A DNA stretch of 64,000 nucleotides from Paenibacillus mendelii (GTDB lineage Bacteria > Bacillota > Bacilli > Paenibacillales > Paenibacillaceae). The DNA lies in assembly GCF_024498075.1 (NCBI RefSeq), contig NZ_JANHOF010000014.1, positions 62,001 to 126,000 on the forward strand. Direction: 5' to 3'. The notes under the pieces are model-generated. The model was not told where the DNA came from and did no database searches. It worked only from the letters and a program-made list of their open reading frames with translations. A program made the position numbers and the translations under genes. Shown here piece after piece: positions 1-8,923 of this stretch (its first letter is position 1; every line of letters starts with the position of its first letter).

Positions 1-348
1 TTGAGCTTAGGCAGCCCATTGTCAGCTGTAAGGCCGAAAAACGGCGTTACAGCAGCACTGCCGGGGGGCGGTGGAGGCTGTAACGCCGTTTTCTGGTCTT
101 ACAGCGACTGAGGCCTGAGCTTAGCCAGCCCATTGTCAGCTGTAAGGCCGAAAAACGGCGTTACAGCAGCACTGCCGGGGGGCTGCGGAGGCTGTAAGTC
201 CGTTTTCTGGTCTTACAGCGACTGAGGCTTGAGCTTAGCCAGCCCATTGTCAGCTGTAAGGCCGAAAAACGGCGTTACAGCAGCACTGCCGGGGGGCTGC
301 GGAGGCTGTAAGTCCATTTTCTGGTCTTACAGCGACTGAGGCTTGAGC
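1..348. repeat. Three tandem 114-bp repeats with internal hairpins
   Basis: Units run 1-114, 115-228 and 229-342, followed by the first few bases of a fourth. Copies differ at only a few positions. Each unit holds two hairpins bounded by CTGTAA and TTACAG, for example 26-52 and 78-104 in unit 1. The two hairpins are near-inverted copies of each other, so each unit is itself a large imperfect inverted repeat. There is no coding sequence. The left edge of the array lies outside the window. It is not a CRISPR, because the repeats are contiguous with no unique spacers. Confidence 0.9.
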
Positions 349-454
349 AACGGCACAGGCACCCACCATACTTTTGTGTATGTGAACAATTCCCCTCGAG
401 TACCTCCCACCCAAGTTAGATGTTACGCCTCCACACCAAATCAGATGATACGAG

Positions 455-689
455 TGTAGAGGCCGTGACTTCTCCTTGAGTCTATAATCCACATAGACAT
501 TGTAGGCGACTCGAAACAGCCACGGCTTGTCTTGTCCGCCTTGCAATCTTCCAAATATAAATAAGCGCGGTAAAAGGTTTCCTGAACCAAATCTTCGGCC
601 GCGTGATGATCGTCACAGAGGGAGCGGAGGTAACGGTAAATGTCGTTCATATAAGATTGATAGATTCCATCCAGATTGTTTGGCTTCAT
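455..689 (-). pseudogene. ECF sigma factor, frameshifted N-terminal remnant
   Basis: The start at 689 has a strong Shine-Dalgarno (GGGGGAGGGA). The first frame reads MKPNNLDGIYQSYMNDIYRY and on through AAEDLVQETFYRAYLYLEDCK, a classical sigma-70 region 2. Near 540 the homology moves to another frame (GGQDKPWLFRVAYNVYVDYR), the end of region 2 in ECF factors of the SigW/YlaC type. Region 4 (the -35-binding helix-turn-helix) is missing, as sequence beyond about 455 no longer resembles the family. This is therefore a frameshifted and truncated gene, unlikely to give a working sigma factor. A sequencing error could explain the frameshift but not the missing region 4. Confidence 0.8.
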
Positions 690-800
690 TCCCTCCCCCT
701 ACACCTATCCACGTATGAGATTCATAAAAGTTACAGCTCCTTGGATGAAACAAAAGAAATGGCAGCCATCTAGGCCACCATCAGACTTCCGAAAAAAGGA

Positions 801-846
801 TATAAAACATAAACTAGGCCAGCCAGAAAGCACTGGCTGACCTAAT
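801..846 (-). terminator. Rho-independent terminator after the GH3 gene
   Basis: Arms 815-825 and 834-844 form an 11-bp stem with one mismatch and an 8-nt loop. On the minus strand a T-rich tract follows. It sits about 45 bp past the stop of the 892-3036 gene and probably ends the long catabolic operon. Confidence 0.6.
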
Positions 847-891
847 TATTTGAAAGTTGTCCGAGGCTTTCTACATTGTCCGAAAACTCGG

Positions 892-3036
892 TTAAGGAGT
901 GTTTGCAACCTCAAATTGCCCTTCCAGTCCTTCATTACTATTCGGACCTACCCATACACGGAATGAGCCCGGTTCTACAACAAATTGATGCTGACCGTTT
1001 ATAAAGCCTAGATGCTCCGCAGACAACTTAAACTCGACGACCTGCCGTTCGCCGGCTTGCAGCGCGATCTTCCGGAAGCCCTTCAGCTCCTTCACCGGTC
1101 TGGTTACCGATGCCGCTTCGTCGCGGATATAGAGCTGCACGATTTCCTCGCCGTCCACACTTCCCACATTGCGTATGCATGCCTGTACCGTCAGTCCCTC
1201 TTGCGGGCTAATCGAAGACTTGCTCAAGGTAAGGTCCGTATATTCGAATTGTGTATAGCTCAGCCCGTAGCCGAACGGATACAACGGCGTTTCCTTGTCA
1301 TCGACATAACGTTTCATAAGCGGCCTTCCAGTATTCTTGGCATTATAGTAAATCGGAATTTGCCCCGCACTGCGCGGAAACGTCACAGGGAGCTTCCCGC
1401 TTGGATTGTAATGGCCAAACAGAACATCGGCCGTCGCCATGCCGGCTTGAATGCCCAGATGCCAGGTTTCTACAATCGCCGGAATGTGAAGCTGCGCCCA
1501 TTCGATGGAGAGCGGCCTGCCGCTCTCCAGTACCAGAACGACCGGAACGCCTGTCTCATGAATGACTTTCAGCAGAGCCAACTGGCTGCCCGGGAGCTCC
1601 AACGACACGCGGCTGTTGTTCTCGCCGCTCATATTCGCCGTTTCCCCCAGCACGACGATCGCAACCTCGCACTGGCGGGCAACAGTTGCTGCGTCCATCC
1701 GCTCCTGCTCCGTGCCTTCCGTTACATCGCAGCCCTTCGCATACATGATCTCCATGCCAGGCCCTGATAGCGACCGGATGCCTTCGAGAATCGTAACGAC
1801 ATCGGCACTTCTGCCTTGGCCGCCCCAGCAGCCGAGAAGCGCATCGCGGTCATCCGCCAGCGGACCGATCACGGCCAGCTTGCGAACAGATGGCTTAATC
1901 GGAAGCAGAGCCTCCTCATTCTTCAAGAGTACGATGGACTGGCGCGCTATCTCACGAGCTGTCTGAATATGATCCGGGGCGAGCATCATCGCGGAGGCAA
2001 GCTTGGTGTCCAAATAAGGGCGGTCAAATAGCCCCAATTGAAACTTGATCCGCAGAATGCGGGAAACTGCATCGTCGATGACCGATTCGGCTACCGTTCC
2101 CTTCTGAACCAATTCCAGCAAATGCTCGTGATAGACAAGAGCATGCATGTCCATATGCACGCCGGATTCGATAGCGATCCGAGCGGCCTCTTCCCGGGAT
2201 CCGGCGAAGCCATGCTGCTTCAGCTCATCGATGGATTCCCAATCGCTCACCACCATGCCCTCGAATCCCCATTCCTGCTGCAGCACATTGTGCAGCAGCC
2301 AACGGTTGCCCGAACACGGAACGCCGTTCAGCTCATTGAAGGCGACCATAATCGTACCCGCTCCGGCTTCGAGCGCCGCTTGAAACGGCGGAAAACAAAT
2401 TTCCCTCAGCCGTCTCTCGGACATATCGACCGTATTATAGTCTCTGCCCGCTTCGGCAAACCCGTATCCGGCAAAATGCTTCGGACAGGCCATCATATGC
2501 GGGCGGTCGTTCCAATCATTCCGTTGAATGCCCTTCACCCGCGCACGCGCGATCTCGGCGCCCAGGAACGGATCTTCCCCTGCACCCTCGGCAATTCTGC
2601 CCCATCTGGGATCGCGCGTGATATCGACCATCGGCGCGAGAATCCATTGAATCCCTTCTGTCGAGGCTTCCCGTGCGGCGATTGCGGAGGTCTCTTCGAT
2701 TAATACCGAATTCCAGCTGCAGGCCTCAGCTAGCGGGATCGGAAAGGTGGAACGGTAGCCATGAATGACATCATCGGCGATGAGCAGCGGGATTCCCAGG
2801 CGGGATTGCTCCACAGCCAGGCGTTGAATTTCATTCACTCTATCCGCCCCTCGTACGCCGAGCAAAGAACCGATCTTCCCTTCGCGGATCAACGGTCTAT
2901 CGGACTTATCGAACGTTCCGAGCTGCGTCATCTGCCCGATCTTTTCCTGGAGGGTCATCTTGGACAGCAGGGCGCTTATTTTTCGCTCCGTTTCCGGATT
3001 GCCGCGAAATGGGGTTACTTCCTGCAATGAACCCAT
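892..3036 (-). CDS. Glycoside hydrolase family 3 beta-glycosidase
   Basis: 714 aa, cytoplasmic (no signal peptide). GH3 N-terminal barrel with RDPRWGR (about 141-147) and PKHFAGYG (about 185-192). The catalytic nucleophile Asp is in VVSDWESI (about residue 265). The alpha/beta sandwich follows, then a C-terminal fibronectin-III-like domain (about 590-714). This is the usual BglX-type three-domain order at full length. The family removes terminal beta-linked glucose or xylose from oligosaccharides or glycosides. The ATG directly abuts the stop of the upstream isomerase gene, so it is the last gene of an operon fed by the ABC importer at 7039-10543. A cytoplasmic location suggests hydrolysis of imported oligosaccharides. 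The exact substrate cannot be read from sequence. Confidence 0.93.
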   Translation of the reverse strand: MGSLQEVTPFRGNPETERKISALLSKMTLQEKIGQMTQLGTFDKSDRPLIREGKIGSLLGVRGADRVNEIQRLAVEQSRLGIPLLIADDVIHGYRSTFPIPLAEACSWNSVLIEETSAIAAREASTEGIQWILAPMVDITRDPRWGRIAEGAGEDPFLGAEIARARVKGIQRNDWNDRPHMMACPKHFAGYGFAEAGRDYNTVDMSERRLREICFPPFQAALEAGAGTIMVAFNELNGVPCSGNRWLLHNVLQQEWGFEGMVVSDWESIDELKQHGFAGSREEAARIAIESGVHMDMHALVYHEHLLELVQKGTVAESVIDDAVSRILRIKFQLGLFDRPYLDTKLASAMMLAPDHIQTAREIARQSIVLLKNEEALLPIKPSVRKLAVIGPLADDRDALLGCWGGQGRSADVVTILEGIRSLSGPGMEIMYAKGCDVTEGTEQERMDAATVARQCEVAIVVLGETANMSGENNSRVSLELPGSQLALLKVIHETGVPVVLVLESGRPLSIEWAQLHIPAIVETWHLGIQAGMATADVLFGHYNPSGKLPVTFPRSAGQIPIYYNAKNTGRPLMKRYVDDKETPLYPFGYGLSYTQFEYTDLTLSKSSISPQEGLTVQACIRNVGSVDGEEIVQLYIRDEAASVTRPVKELKGFRKIALQAGERQVVEFKLSAEHLGFINGQHQFVVEPGSFRVWVGPNSNEGLEGQFEVANTP

Positions 3037-3843
3037 TTACGGGCTCCCTTCGATGCGGAAGAACGGCTTTAAATAATCGACCGATCTTCTCACATCTTCA
3101 ATCATGGTCCGGACGGGCCGATTCTCTTCGTTATGAAGCAGCTCAAAAGCCAGCCAACCGCTATATCCGATATCGGTCAGCGCTCGAGCCAGCTTGGCCA
3201 TATCGATCTCCCCTTCCAGAAGATCCTCCGTCGGAATCCGGCCCATTTGATTTCTCAAATGGAAGGCATAGATTCGCTCTGGATAGGTCCGAATCCACTC
3301 GATAGGGTCGGCTCCCGCCACATGCGCCCAACCCGTGTCCACGCACAGCCCAACGTCAGCACTCGCGTATTCAATTACGCTGCGCAGATCGCCTTCCGCA
3401 TTATGCTTCTCGTCCGCGTGATTATGAAGGCTTACCTTCAGTCCCCATTCTCCAGCCGCCGCCGCTATGCGGGACATATGCTCCCCTTGACGCTTAAATT
3501 CATCCTCTGTCTTCGGGAGGGCGACGCCCCAACCCCCTTTGGGATCCGCATTCACGACCAGATCCGATCCTCCGGCCTCCGCCAAGCCCTTGATCAGCGG
3601 AATGACGCTCTCCTCGAAAGGAATAACCGGTTCATGCAGGTTAAGCCCGATATAACCGCCGGATACAGATAATCCGTACCCTTTGGCAAGGCGAACAAGC
3701 TCCGGCGTCGGATCGATTTCAACGGCATTCATCCCGGCTTCCGCACACTCTCTGAAGATGTCGTCCCACGAATCTTCTCTTTGATCAAGGCGATATCTTT
3801 CGTGCCAGCCGTACATCCCTGTCGAAAATCCTTTAATCATCAT
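3037..3843 (-). CDS. Sugar phosphate isomerase/epimerase-like TIM-barrel protein
   Basis: 268 aa, xylose-isomerase-like TIM barrel (AP endonuclease 2 superfamily). Likely metal-binding positions are visible: Glu in NAVEID, His in SLHNHADE, Asp/His in LCVDTGWAHVAG and Glu in LAFELLHNEEN near the C-terminus. Members isomerise or epimerise free or phosphorylated sugars, inosose or keto-acids. The start at 3843 follows AAGGAG with 9-nt spacing. The stop touches the GH3 start and the upstream stop is 3 nt away, so translation is tightly coupled. With its SDR and Gfo/Idh neighbours, it probably processes an oxidised or unusual sugar. Its specific reaction is unknown. Confidence 0.8.
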   Translation of the reverse strand: MMIKGFSTGMYGWHERYRLDQREDSWDDIFRECAEAGMNAVEIDPTPELVRLAKGYGLSVSGGYIGLNLHEPVIPFEESVIPLIKGLAEAGGSDLVVNADPKGGWGVALPKTEDEFKRQGEHMSRIAAAAGEWGLKVSLHNHADEKHNAEGDLRSVIEYASADVGLCVDTGWAHVAGADPIEWIRTYPERIYAFHLRNQMGRIPTEDLLEGEIDMAKLARALTDIGYSGWLAFELLHNEENRPVRTMIEDVRRSVDYLKPFFRIEGSP

Positions 3844-3846
3844 TCC

Positions 3847-4833
3847 TCAAAACTCCTTATGCATTCCCAGATAACGGCCAATAATGGAATCTTCCCATGT
3901 CTCCAGATCTGAATCGGGAATCCTCCCGTCTTGTTCCATGACATGGAAGACCTGCCTCATGCCCTCCTCCAAGGTTACGGTTGGTACGAATTCCGACACG
4001 TCACGGGTTAATTTCGAAGCGCTGTAATACGTGTTATGAGCAAAAATCTCCCTGCAAATATCAAACCTCTGCGGATCGATCGCAAGCAGCGTCTGCAAGG
4101 GAACGCCGATCAGCTCCACTTCCCGGCCCAACACCTTCATTGCGGTACGATGATAATCTTCCCATGTTATGAACGACTGGGGGACCAGATGATACACTTG
4201 TCCGATGCAGTTGGCCTTTCCGAGAACGCCGGCGAATCCCTTGGCCGCGTCGGATACATGCAGAAACGAATGAAGAGCCTTGCCGTCCCCGCATATAAGA
4301 ATCGGCTTCCCTTTGCGGATCCGGTCGATCCAAGAGAAGTCCCACGCCACTTGACGAAGCATCCCCGACCGTGGTCCATAGGTCGTCGACGGCTTGATGA
4401 TCGTGACCGGAAACCCTTCCTTATGATAGGCCGCAAGCAGAGCATGATCAGCTGCTGCCTTATCTCTTCCGTAACCCGAGATCGGCCGCTGCGGGTGATC
4501 CTCGGTCACGGGAAGCCAATTATAATCGACGCCATAGGTGCAAACGGTCGAGCATTGAACGAAGTGACCGATGCCGCGGAAGGCCTCGATGCTGGTCAGC
4601 GCATCTTCTTCCGTAAAGCTGATCATATCGATCGCGGCGTCAAACCGCCCCCGCTGCATCGTCTGAATGAACGTATCCTTATCATGGCGGTCGCCAATGA
4701 TAACGTTGACGGCGGCGGGAACCTCGCCGCTCTTACCGCGATTAAAGCACGTCACCTCATGCCCCAGCTCCAGTAACCGGTCAACAATGCTCCCGCTAAT
4801 ATTACCGGTGCCGCCTAATACGATCACCTTCAT
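3847..4833 (-). CDS. NAD-dependent epimerase/dehydratase (extended SDR family)
   Basis: 328 aa. It has an N-terminal Rossmann motif GGTGNISGSIVD and a substrate domain of the atypical/extended SDR type. Compared with classical UDP-sugar epimerases the catalytic Tyr/Lys region (ISGYGRDKAAAD) is a YxxxK variant: Y-G-R-D-K is present. Family members reduce, oxidise or epimerise nucleotide sugars and related alcohols. It lies between the Gfo/Idh oxidoreductase and the TIM-barrel isomerase in the same operon. A role in the same sugar route is inferred; the substrate is not identifiable. Confidence 0.8.
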   Translation of the reverse strand: MKVIVLGGTGNISGSIVDRLLELGHEVTCFNRGKSGEVPAAVNVIIGDRHDKDTFIQTMQRGRFDAAIDMISFTEEDALTSIEAFRGIGHFVQCSTVCTYGVDYNWLPVTEDHPQRPISGYGRDKAAADHALLAAYHKEGFPVTIIKPSTTYGPRSGMLRQVAWDFSWIDRIRKGKPILICGDGKALHSFLHVSDAAKGFAGVLGKANCIGQVYHLVPQSFITWEDYHRTAMKVLGREVELIGVPLQTLLAIDPQRFDICREIFAHNTYYSASKLTRDVSEFVPTVTLEEGMRQVFHVMEQDGRIPDSDLETWEDSIIGRYLGMHKEF

Positions 4834-4871
4834 GGCCCTACCACGCTTCCCTGTTCATTAATGATAACGCC

Positions 4872-5954
4872 TCAGTCGCGCAGCTTGGATACCGTCTTCG
4901 ATGTTCCTGATTCCGCGCAATCATAGATCGCCTGCAGGCAATGGAAATTGAACACGGCCTGCTCGTTAATAACCGCTCGCGATTCCAAGCCCTTGACCTT
5001 CAAGTAGAAATAATAAATCGGATGGTCCATCACACCATACGGTCCTGCATGTGCCATCTGACTTTCCTTCGCTTCCACTTGCCCTTCTTTATCCTGTTTA
5101 AACACAACCTGGTCGGTTTCAAAGTACGGCGACCATTTCACGGCGCCGAGCGTGCCTTCCACCTCAACATGATGGTAGGCTTCCCCGTGTGTGCATGTTG
5201 CCCGCTCATATTGAAGCCATACGGATTTGCCATCCGCCAAGTTATATTTTAACGTCGCGCCGACATGGCCTTCGACATCGTACTTCGTATCCGTCGGGTC
5301 GATCTGCGTCTTTGGCTGGCTCATCCAAGCCGCGACGACATCGACCGACTCCGGCTGCAAGAGGTCATTCAACACCGTGAAGTCATAAGGACCCCAATCG
5401 ATCAGTATCCCGCCGCCGCTCTTGGCACGGTCCAGAAACCACTTGCTCTCCGGCTGATATTCCACACCTGCACGGCCGCGTTGAACCCGGTAGACGAAGG
5501 AGATTTTGTATACGTCGCCCAAAGCTTGCGACTGAAGCAGCGATTTGACTTCTTCTGTCTTCGGCAGGCCAAGGAAGCGGTCGCTGCAGCATCCCAGCAA
5601 GCGGTTCTGCCGTTTTGCGATTTCAAACAGCGTCTCTGCTTCTTCGCCGTTCATGACGAGCGGCTTCTCACACAGCACGTGGCGGCCTGTCTCCAATACC
5701 ATGCGAGCCAGTTCAAAATGTGTGAACGGAGGCGTGCCCACGATGACGATATCGTCCTCGTTTGCGTGCTCGGCAAGCATCGCCTGTGCATCGGAATAAG
5801 CGGCCGCCTCCGGATAAGCTTCCATGAAAGCTGCGAGCGCCTTCGGGTTCGGATCCGCAACCTTGAGCTCGATCGATTCTTCGCTAGGAAGCTTCCGAAT
5901 CGCTTCCGCATGAGATCTGCCAATTACGCCGGCGCCAATCAAATATATTCTCAT
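4872..5954 (-). CDS. Gfo/Idh/MocA family oxidoreductase
   Basis: 360 aa from the ATG at 5954, chosen because AGGAG lies 8 nt upstream. A GTG at 5975 in the same frame would overlap the preceding gene and lacks a site. It has an N-terminal NAD(P) fold (YLIGAGVIGRSHAEAI) and the family signature GRHVLCEKPLVMN, whose EKP carries the conserved Lys. The C-terminal part is the alpha/beta substrate domain. These enzymes oxidise or reduce sugars, inositols or their derivatives with NAD(P). It is part of the operon with the dioxygenase, SDR, isomerase and GH3 genes. It is not closely similar to the second Gfo/Idh protein at 39218-40507. Confidence 0.9.
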   Translation of the reverse strand: MRIYLIGAGVIGRSHAEAIRKLPSEESIELKVADPNPKALAAFMEAYPEAAAYSDAQAMLAEHANEDDIVIVGTPPFTHFELARMVLETGRHVLCEKPLVMNGEEAETLFEIAKRQNRLLGCCSDRFLGLPKTEEVKSLLQSQALGDVYKISFVYRVQRGRAGVEYQPESKWFLDRAKSGGGILIDWGPYDFTVLNDLLQPESVDVVAAWMSQPKTQIDPTDTKYDVEGHVGATLKYNLADGKSVWLQYERATCTHGEAYHHVEVEGTLGAVKWSPYFETDQVVFKQDKEGQVEAKESQMAHAGPYGVMDHPIYYFYLKVKGLESRAVINEQAVFNFHCLQAIYDCAESGTSKTVSKLRD

Positions 5955-5965
5955 CTTCTTCACTC

Positions 5966-6799
5966 CTATTCCCACGGCATCTTAGCAGGGAAGCCGATTT
6001 TTTCCATACGGAAAGCATCCTTGGCCTTCTGCGGCATCTGGTCATATGTGTCCTGCGGAATCTGGATGTAAGAGCCTCCGCCATACCAGCTCTTGCTGAA
6101 GATCATCGCAAGGTTCGTGCGGCGGTCATTGGACTTGTTCGGCGTACCCCGGTGCCACATGCGGATATCGCGGATCACGATCGAACCGGCCGACATGAGC
6201 ACCTTCTCGGACAGCATATGCTCCGCCGCACGCACAATATGGAGATGCGGATTCACACTGCCGTCGAGCGTGTCGTGATTGGCCATGTCCGGGTTAAGAT
6301 GCGTACCGCCAGGCCATACCTCAAGCGGTCCGTTCTCTTCCGTCACATCAACCAACGGGATATTGACGACGAGGCTGAAAATTGGCAGCGGAATGGACAG
6401 CTCCGGGAAGAGCGGCATGGTGTCGCTATGCACGTTCTGATAGTCCGCGCCCGGCATCGGCGTATCTGATGCAAAATAAGTGCAGCGGTTGTCCGCGCCC
6501 AAAATTTTATCGAGCACCGCTGTCGCGATCGGGTTGCAAATGACGTCCTCGTCGATGAAAGGCTGCATGACAGGCAGGAACATTTGCGCCCGGTTCGTTC
6601 CGGTGTTGTATCCTTTGCGCTCGATGAATTCGTCGAACAACGGGTCGAAGGATTTCCGGATATTTTTGATTTTCTCTTCGCTCAGCACTTTATCGAACAG
6701 GATGTATCCGTTGGTTTTCACTTGCTCAACCGCGATAGCCAACGTTTCAGGATCGAGCTGCTTCGTTATCAATTCCTGCTCTGTCAGTTGAATTTTCAT
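5966..6799 (-). CDS. Phytanoyl-CoA dioxygenase (PhyH) family protein
   Basis: 277 aa. Double-stranded beta-helix Fe(II)/2-oxoglutarate dioxygenase of the PhyH type. A probable 2-His-1-carboxylate triad is visible: HSD in NVHSDTMPLF and the distal His in MWHRGTPNKSNDRR, with the Arg after it placed to bind 2-oxoglutarate. Bacterial members hydroxylate small metabolites or sugars rather than phytanoyl-CoA. The start at 6799 follows AGGAGG. It is the first gene after a 239-bp gap behind the ABC permease. An oxygen-dependent enzyme inside a glycoside-catabolic operon suggests that the imported compound is a modified sugar, for example an O- or N-alkylated one. This is inference. Confidence 0.85.
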   Translation of the reverse strand: MKIQLTEQELITKQLDPETLAIAVEQVKTNGYILFDKVLSEEKIKNIRKSFDPLFDEFIERKGYNTGTNRAQMFLPVMQPFIDEDVICNPIATAVLDKILGADNRCTYFASDTPMPGADYQNVHSDTMPLFPELSIPLPIFSLVVNIPLVDVTEENGPLEVWPGGTHLNPDMANHDTLDGSVNPHLHIVRAAEHMLSEKVLMSAGSIVIRDIRMWHRGTPNKSNDRRTNLAMIFSKSWYGGGSYIQIPQDTYDQMPQKAKDAFRMEKIGFPAKMPWE

Positions 6800-7038
6800 C
6801 TTGAATTCCTCCTATTATTTTTTCTTATATAGATAGAACGAGAGGAGGTACAAATAGCGAAGCAGGATGAATGATTCTGGAGAAGCGTTAGCGGTCGCCT
6901 TTGTTCCCGGATTCCAACCTATAATTCTAATTCAAAGAAATCCAATAGCGATCGTAAGAACATTCTGCCTGCATAACGGGTTGTGTGCCAACCATTCGTT
7001 CCATCTATATGAATCTACTTCGCGCGAAATGCGCTGCG
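6800..7038. other. Intergenic gap inside the catabolic cluster
   Basis: 239 bp between the permease gene and the dioxygenase gene. No gene is seen. The segment 6878-6897 is an 18/20 match to the reverse complement of 14078-14097 upstream of the sensor kinase gene, so a dispersed repeat or shared regulatory motif may lie here. No clear terminator was found, so the downstream genes may be read from the ABC operon or have their own weak promoter. Confidence 0.5.
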
Positions 7039-7926
7039 CTATTCTTTAACCGAGCCGAGCATGATGCCATGAATGAAATAACGCTGCAGGAATGGATAGA
7101 TGACCAGAATCGGCAGCATGCCGATCACGATTTTCGACGCGTTCAAGGTTTGGTTGGAAAGCTTCTTGAACATTTCGATTCGTTCCACGGACGATATGTT
7201 TTGCAGGTTCGTCTGCACGACGAACTGCTGAATATACGTTTGAAGCGGATAGTTCTCCATGCTTCGCATGAAGATCAGACCGTCGAAGAAGGAATTCCAA
7301 TGATTGACGATACTGAACAGCGTTACGGTCGCCAGTGCCGGAGCAGATAGCGGAATGAACACCTTCATCAGCATGTACCAAGGCCCTGCGCCGTCGATGT
7401 GGCCGGCTTCCGACAGTTCCTTCGGAATGCTCCGGAAGAAGTTCATCAGCAGGATGACATTGAATACAGGTACTGCGGTCGGGAGGACCAGCGCCCAGAT
7501 CGTATCGAACATACCGAGATATTTCATCAATATATAGAGAGGAATGATTCCTCCGCTGAACAGCATGGTGACGATAATGAACCACATATACGAGTCGCGG
7601 AAACGGAACTCCGAAGCTTGACGGGAGAGCGGATACGCCATTAAGACCGTAATGAGAAAGTTGATTATACCGCCCACGAACACCCGTTTAACCGATACGA
7701 AGAATGAACCGAGAAAATTGTTGTCGTTTAAGATCGTGCTGTATGCCGCCGTGTTGAACCCAACAGGCCATAGTGTGACCTTACCGGCTGCCGCCGCTGC
7801 CTTATCGCTGAAGGATACCGCGACCGTATATAAGATCGGAGCCAACGAAAGGAACGTAATGAGCGCCATGAGTACATATAAGCTGCCCTTCGTCATACGC
7901 GTCGTCCAAGATTTATTCTGAACCAT
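7039..7926 (-). CDS. Carbohydrate ABC transporter permease (LplC/MalG-type)
   Basis: 295 aa, about six membrane segments. The EAA loop of the MalG class is visible (ELSEAGHIDGAGPWYM, then IPLSAPALATV), which contacts the ATPase. The C-terminal HGIMLGSVKE is typical of LplC-like permeases in Paenibacillus. No ATPase gene is nearby, as is usual for this class, which borrows a shared MsmX-like ATPase. It is coupled to the LplB-type permease 21 bp upstream and the lipoprotein upstream of that. RBS AGGGGG. Confidence 0.93.
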   Translation of the reverse strand: MVQNKSWTTRMTKGSLYVLMALITFLSLAPILYTVAVSFSDKAAAAAGKVTLWPVGFNTAAYSTILNDNNFLGSFFVSVKRVFVGGIINFLITVLMAYPLSRQASEFRFRDSYMWFIIVTMLFSGGIIPLYILMKYLGMFDTIWALVLPTAVPVFNVILLMNFFRSIPKELSEAGHIDGAGPWYMLMKVFIPLSAPALATVTLFSIVNHWNSFFDGLIFMRSMENYPLQTYIQQFVVQTNLQNISSVERIEMFKKLSNQTLNASKIVIGMLPILVIYPFLQRYFIHGIMLGSVKE

Positions 7927-7947
7927 GTGAGTACTCCCCCTTTCCGG

Positions 7948-8838
7948 TTAAAAAATGCGATAGTTGGCAAATCTGCTGGCCAATCGGTACGAGATCACAA
8001 TCAAGATCAACCCGATAACCGATTTCATCAATCCGACCGCAGTTGCCAAACCGAATTGGGCTTGTACGATACCGACACGGTACACATACGTATCAATAAT
8101 ATCGCCGGACTCATACACAAGCGGATTGTACAAGTTGAAGATTTGATCGAAGCCGGCATTCAAGATGTTGCCGATGCTGAGCGTTCCAAGAAGCACGATC
8201 GTCGGCGCGATACCTGGAAGCGTCACGTATTTCAGTTTTTGCAGCCATGATGCACCATCGATTTCGGCCGCTTCATACAAGGTCATGTTGATGCCGGTCA
8301 GCGCTGCCAAATATATAATTGCGTTAAACCCGAACTCTTTCCATACATCACTGGATACGACGATCACCGGGAATAAGCTATTGCTGCCAAGAAACATAAT
8401 CGGCTCCATACCGAAGGCTTGAAGCGCATTGTTCACCACGCCGTCAAGCGAGAGCAGGTCGATAATAATGCCGGATAGAATAACCCAAGACAAGAAGTGA
8501 GGCAAATAGACGATCGTCTGCACCCAGCGTTTGAAGGCGACCTTCCTTACTTCATTCAATAAGATGGCGAAAATTAAGGGCACCACGCTGTTGGCAATGA
8601 TTTTCCAAAAAGCAATATTGATCGTGTTGAAGAAAATGCTTCTGCTGTCTTTCATTTCGAACATATACTTGAAGTTTTCCAGACCGATCCAAGGGGATTT
8701 CGTAATGCCCAGTCCCATCTTAAAGTCCTGGAAGGCGAGCACAATGCCAACCATCGGAATGACGCTGAAAACGATGAGCAGGATCATTCCCGGCAATAAC
8801 ATCATGTGATAGTGCTTTTGAAAAATGCTATGCTTCAT
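7948..8838 (-). CDS. Carbohydrate ABC transporter permease (LplB/MalF-type)
   Basis: 296 aa, six predicted membrane helices. EAA-loop residues are seen in TLYEAAEIDGASWLQK followed by TLPGIAPTIVLLGTL. It pairs with the LplC-type permease to form the channel of the importer. A strong hairpin separates it from the solute-binding lipoprotein gene (8878-8910), probably lowering permease expression relative to the binding protein. Confidence 0.93.
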   Translation of the reverse strand: MKHSIFQKHYHMMLLPGMILLIVFSVIPMVGIVLAFQDFKMGLGITKSPWIGLENFKYMFEMKDSRSIFFNTINIAFWKIIANSVVPLIFAILLNEVRKVAFKRWVQTIVYLPHFLSWVILSGIIIDLLSLDGVVNNALQAFGMEPIMFLGSNSLFPVIVVSSDVWKEFGFNAIIYLAALTGINMTLYEAAEIDGASWLQKLKYVTLPGIAPTIVLLGTLSIGNILNAGFDQIFNLYNPLVYESGDIIDTYVYRVGIVQAQFGLATAVGLMKSVIGLILIVISYRLASRFANYRIF

Positions 8839-8877
8839 TAAATCGGCGCCTCATTTCTGAAAGAAACAGCCATGGAC

Positions 8878-8910
8878 ATAAAGCGCCACAGCGAGCCCAT
8901 GGCGCTTTAT
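8878..8910 (-). promoter_or_regulatory. Intercistronic hairpin between binding protein and permease
   Basis: Perfect 11-bp arms (8878-8888 and 8900-8910) with an 11-nt loop and no long T-tract. Such hairpins in binding-protein transporter operons protect the upstream mRNA or act as partial terminators, giving excess binding protein. The same arrangement is found at 45247-45279 in the second transporter operon. Confidence 0.6.
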
Positions 8911-8923
8911 GCATTCCAATGCC

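Noticed and set aside
1-348. CRISPR array
   Set aside because: The repeats are 114 bp and contiguous with no variable spacers, and no cas gene is present.
1012-1767. 251-aa open frame on the plus strand
   Set aside because: Lies wholly opposite the GH3 gene, has no RBS or family resemblance, and shows the composition of an antisense shadow.
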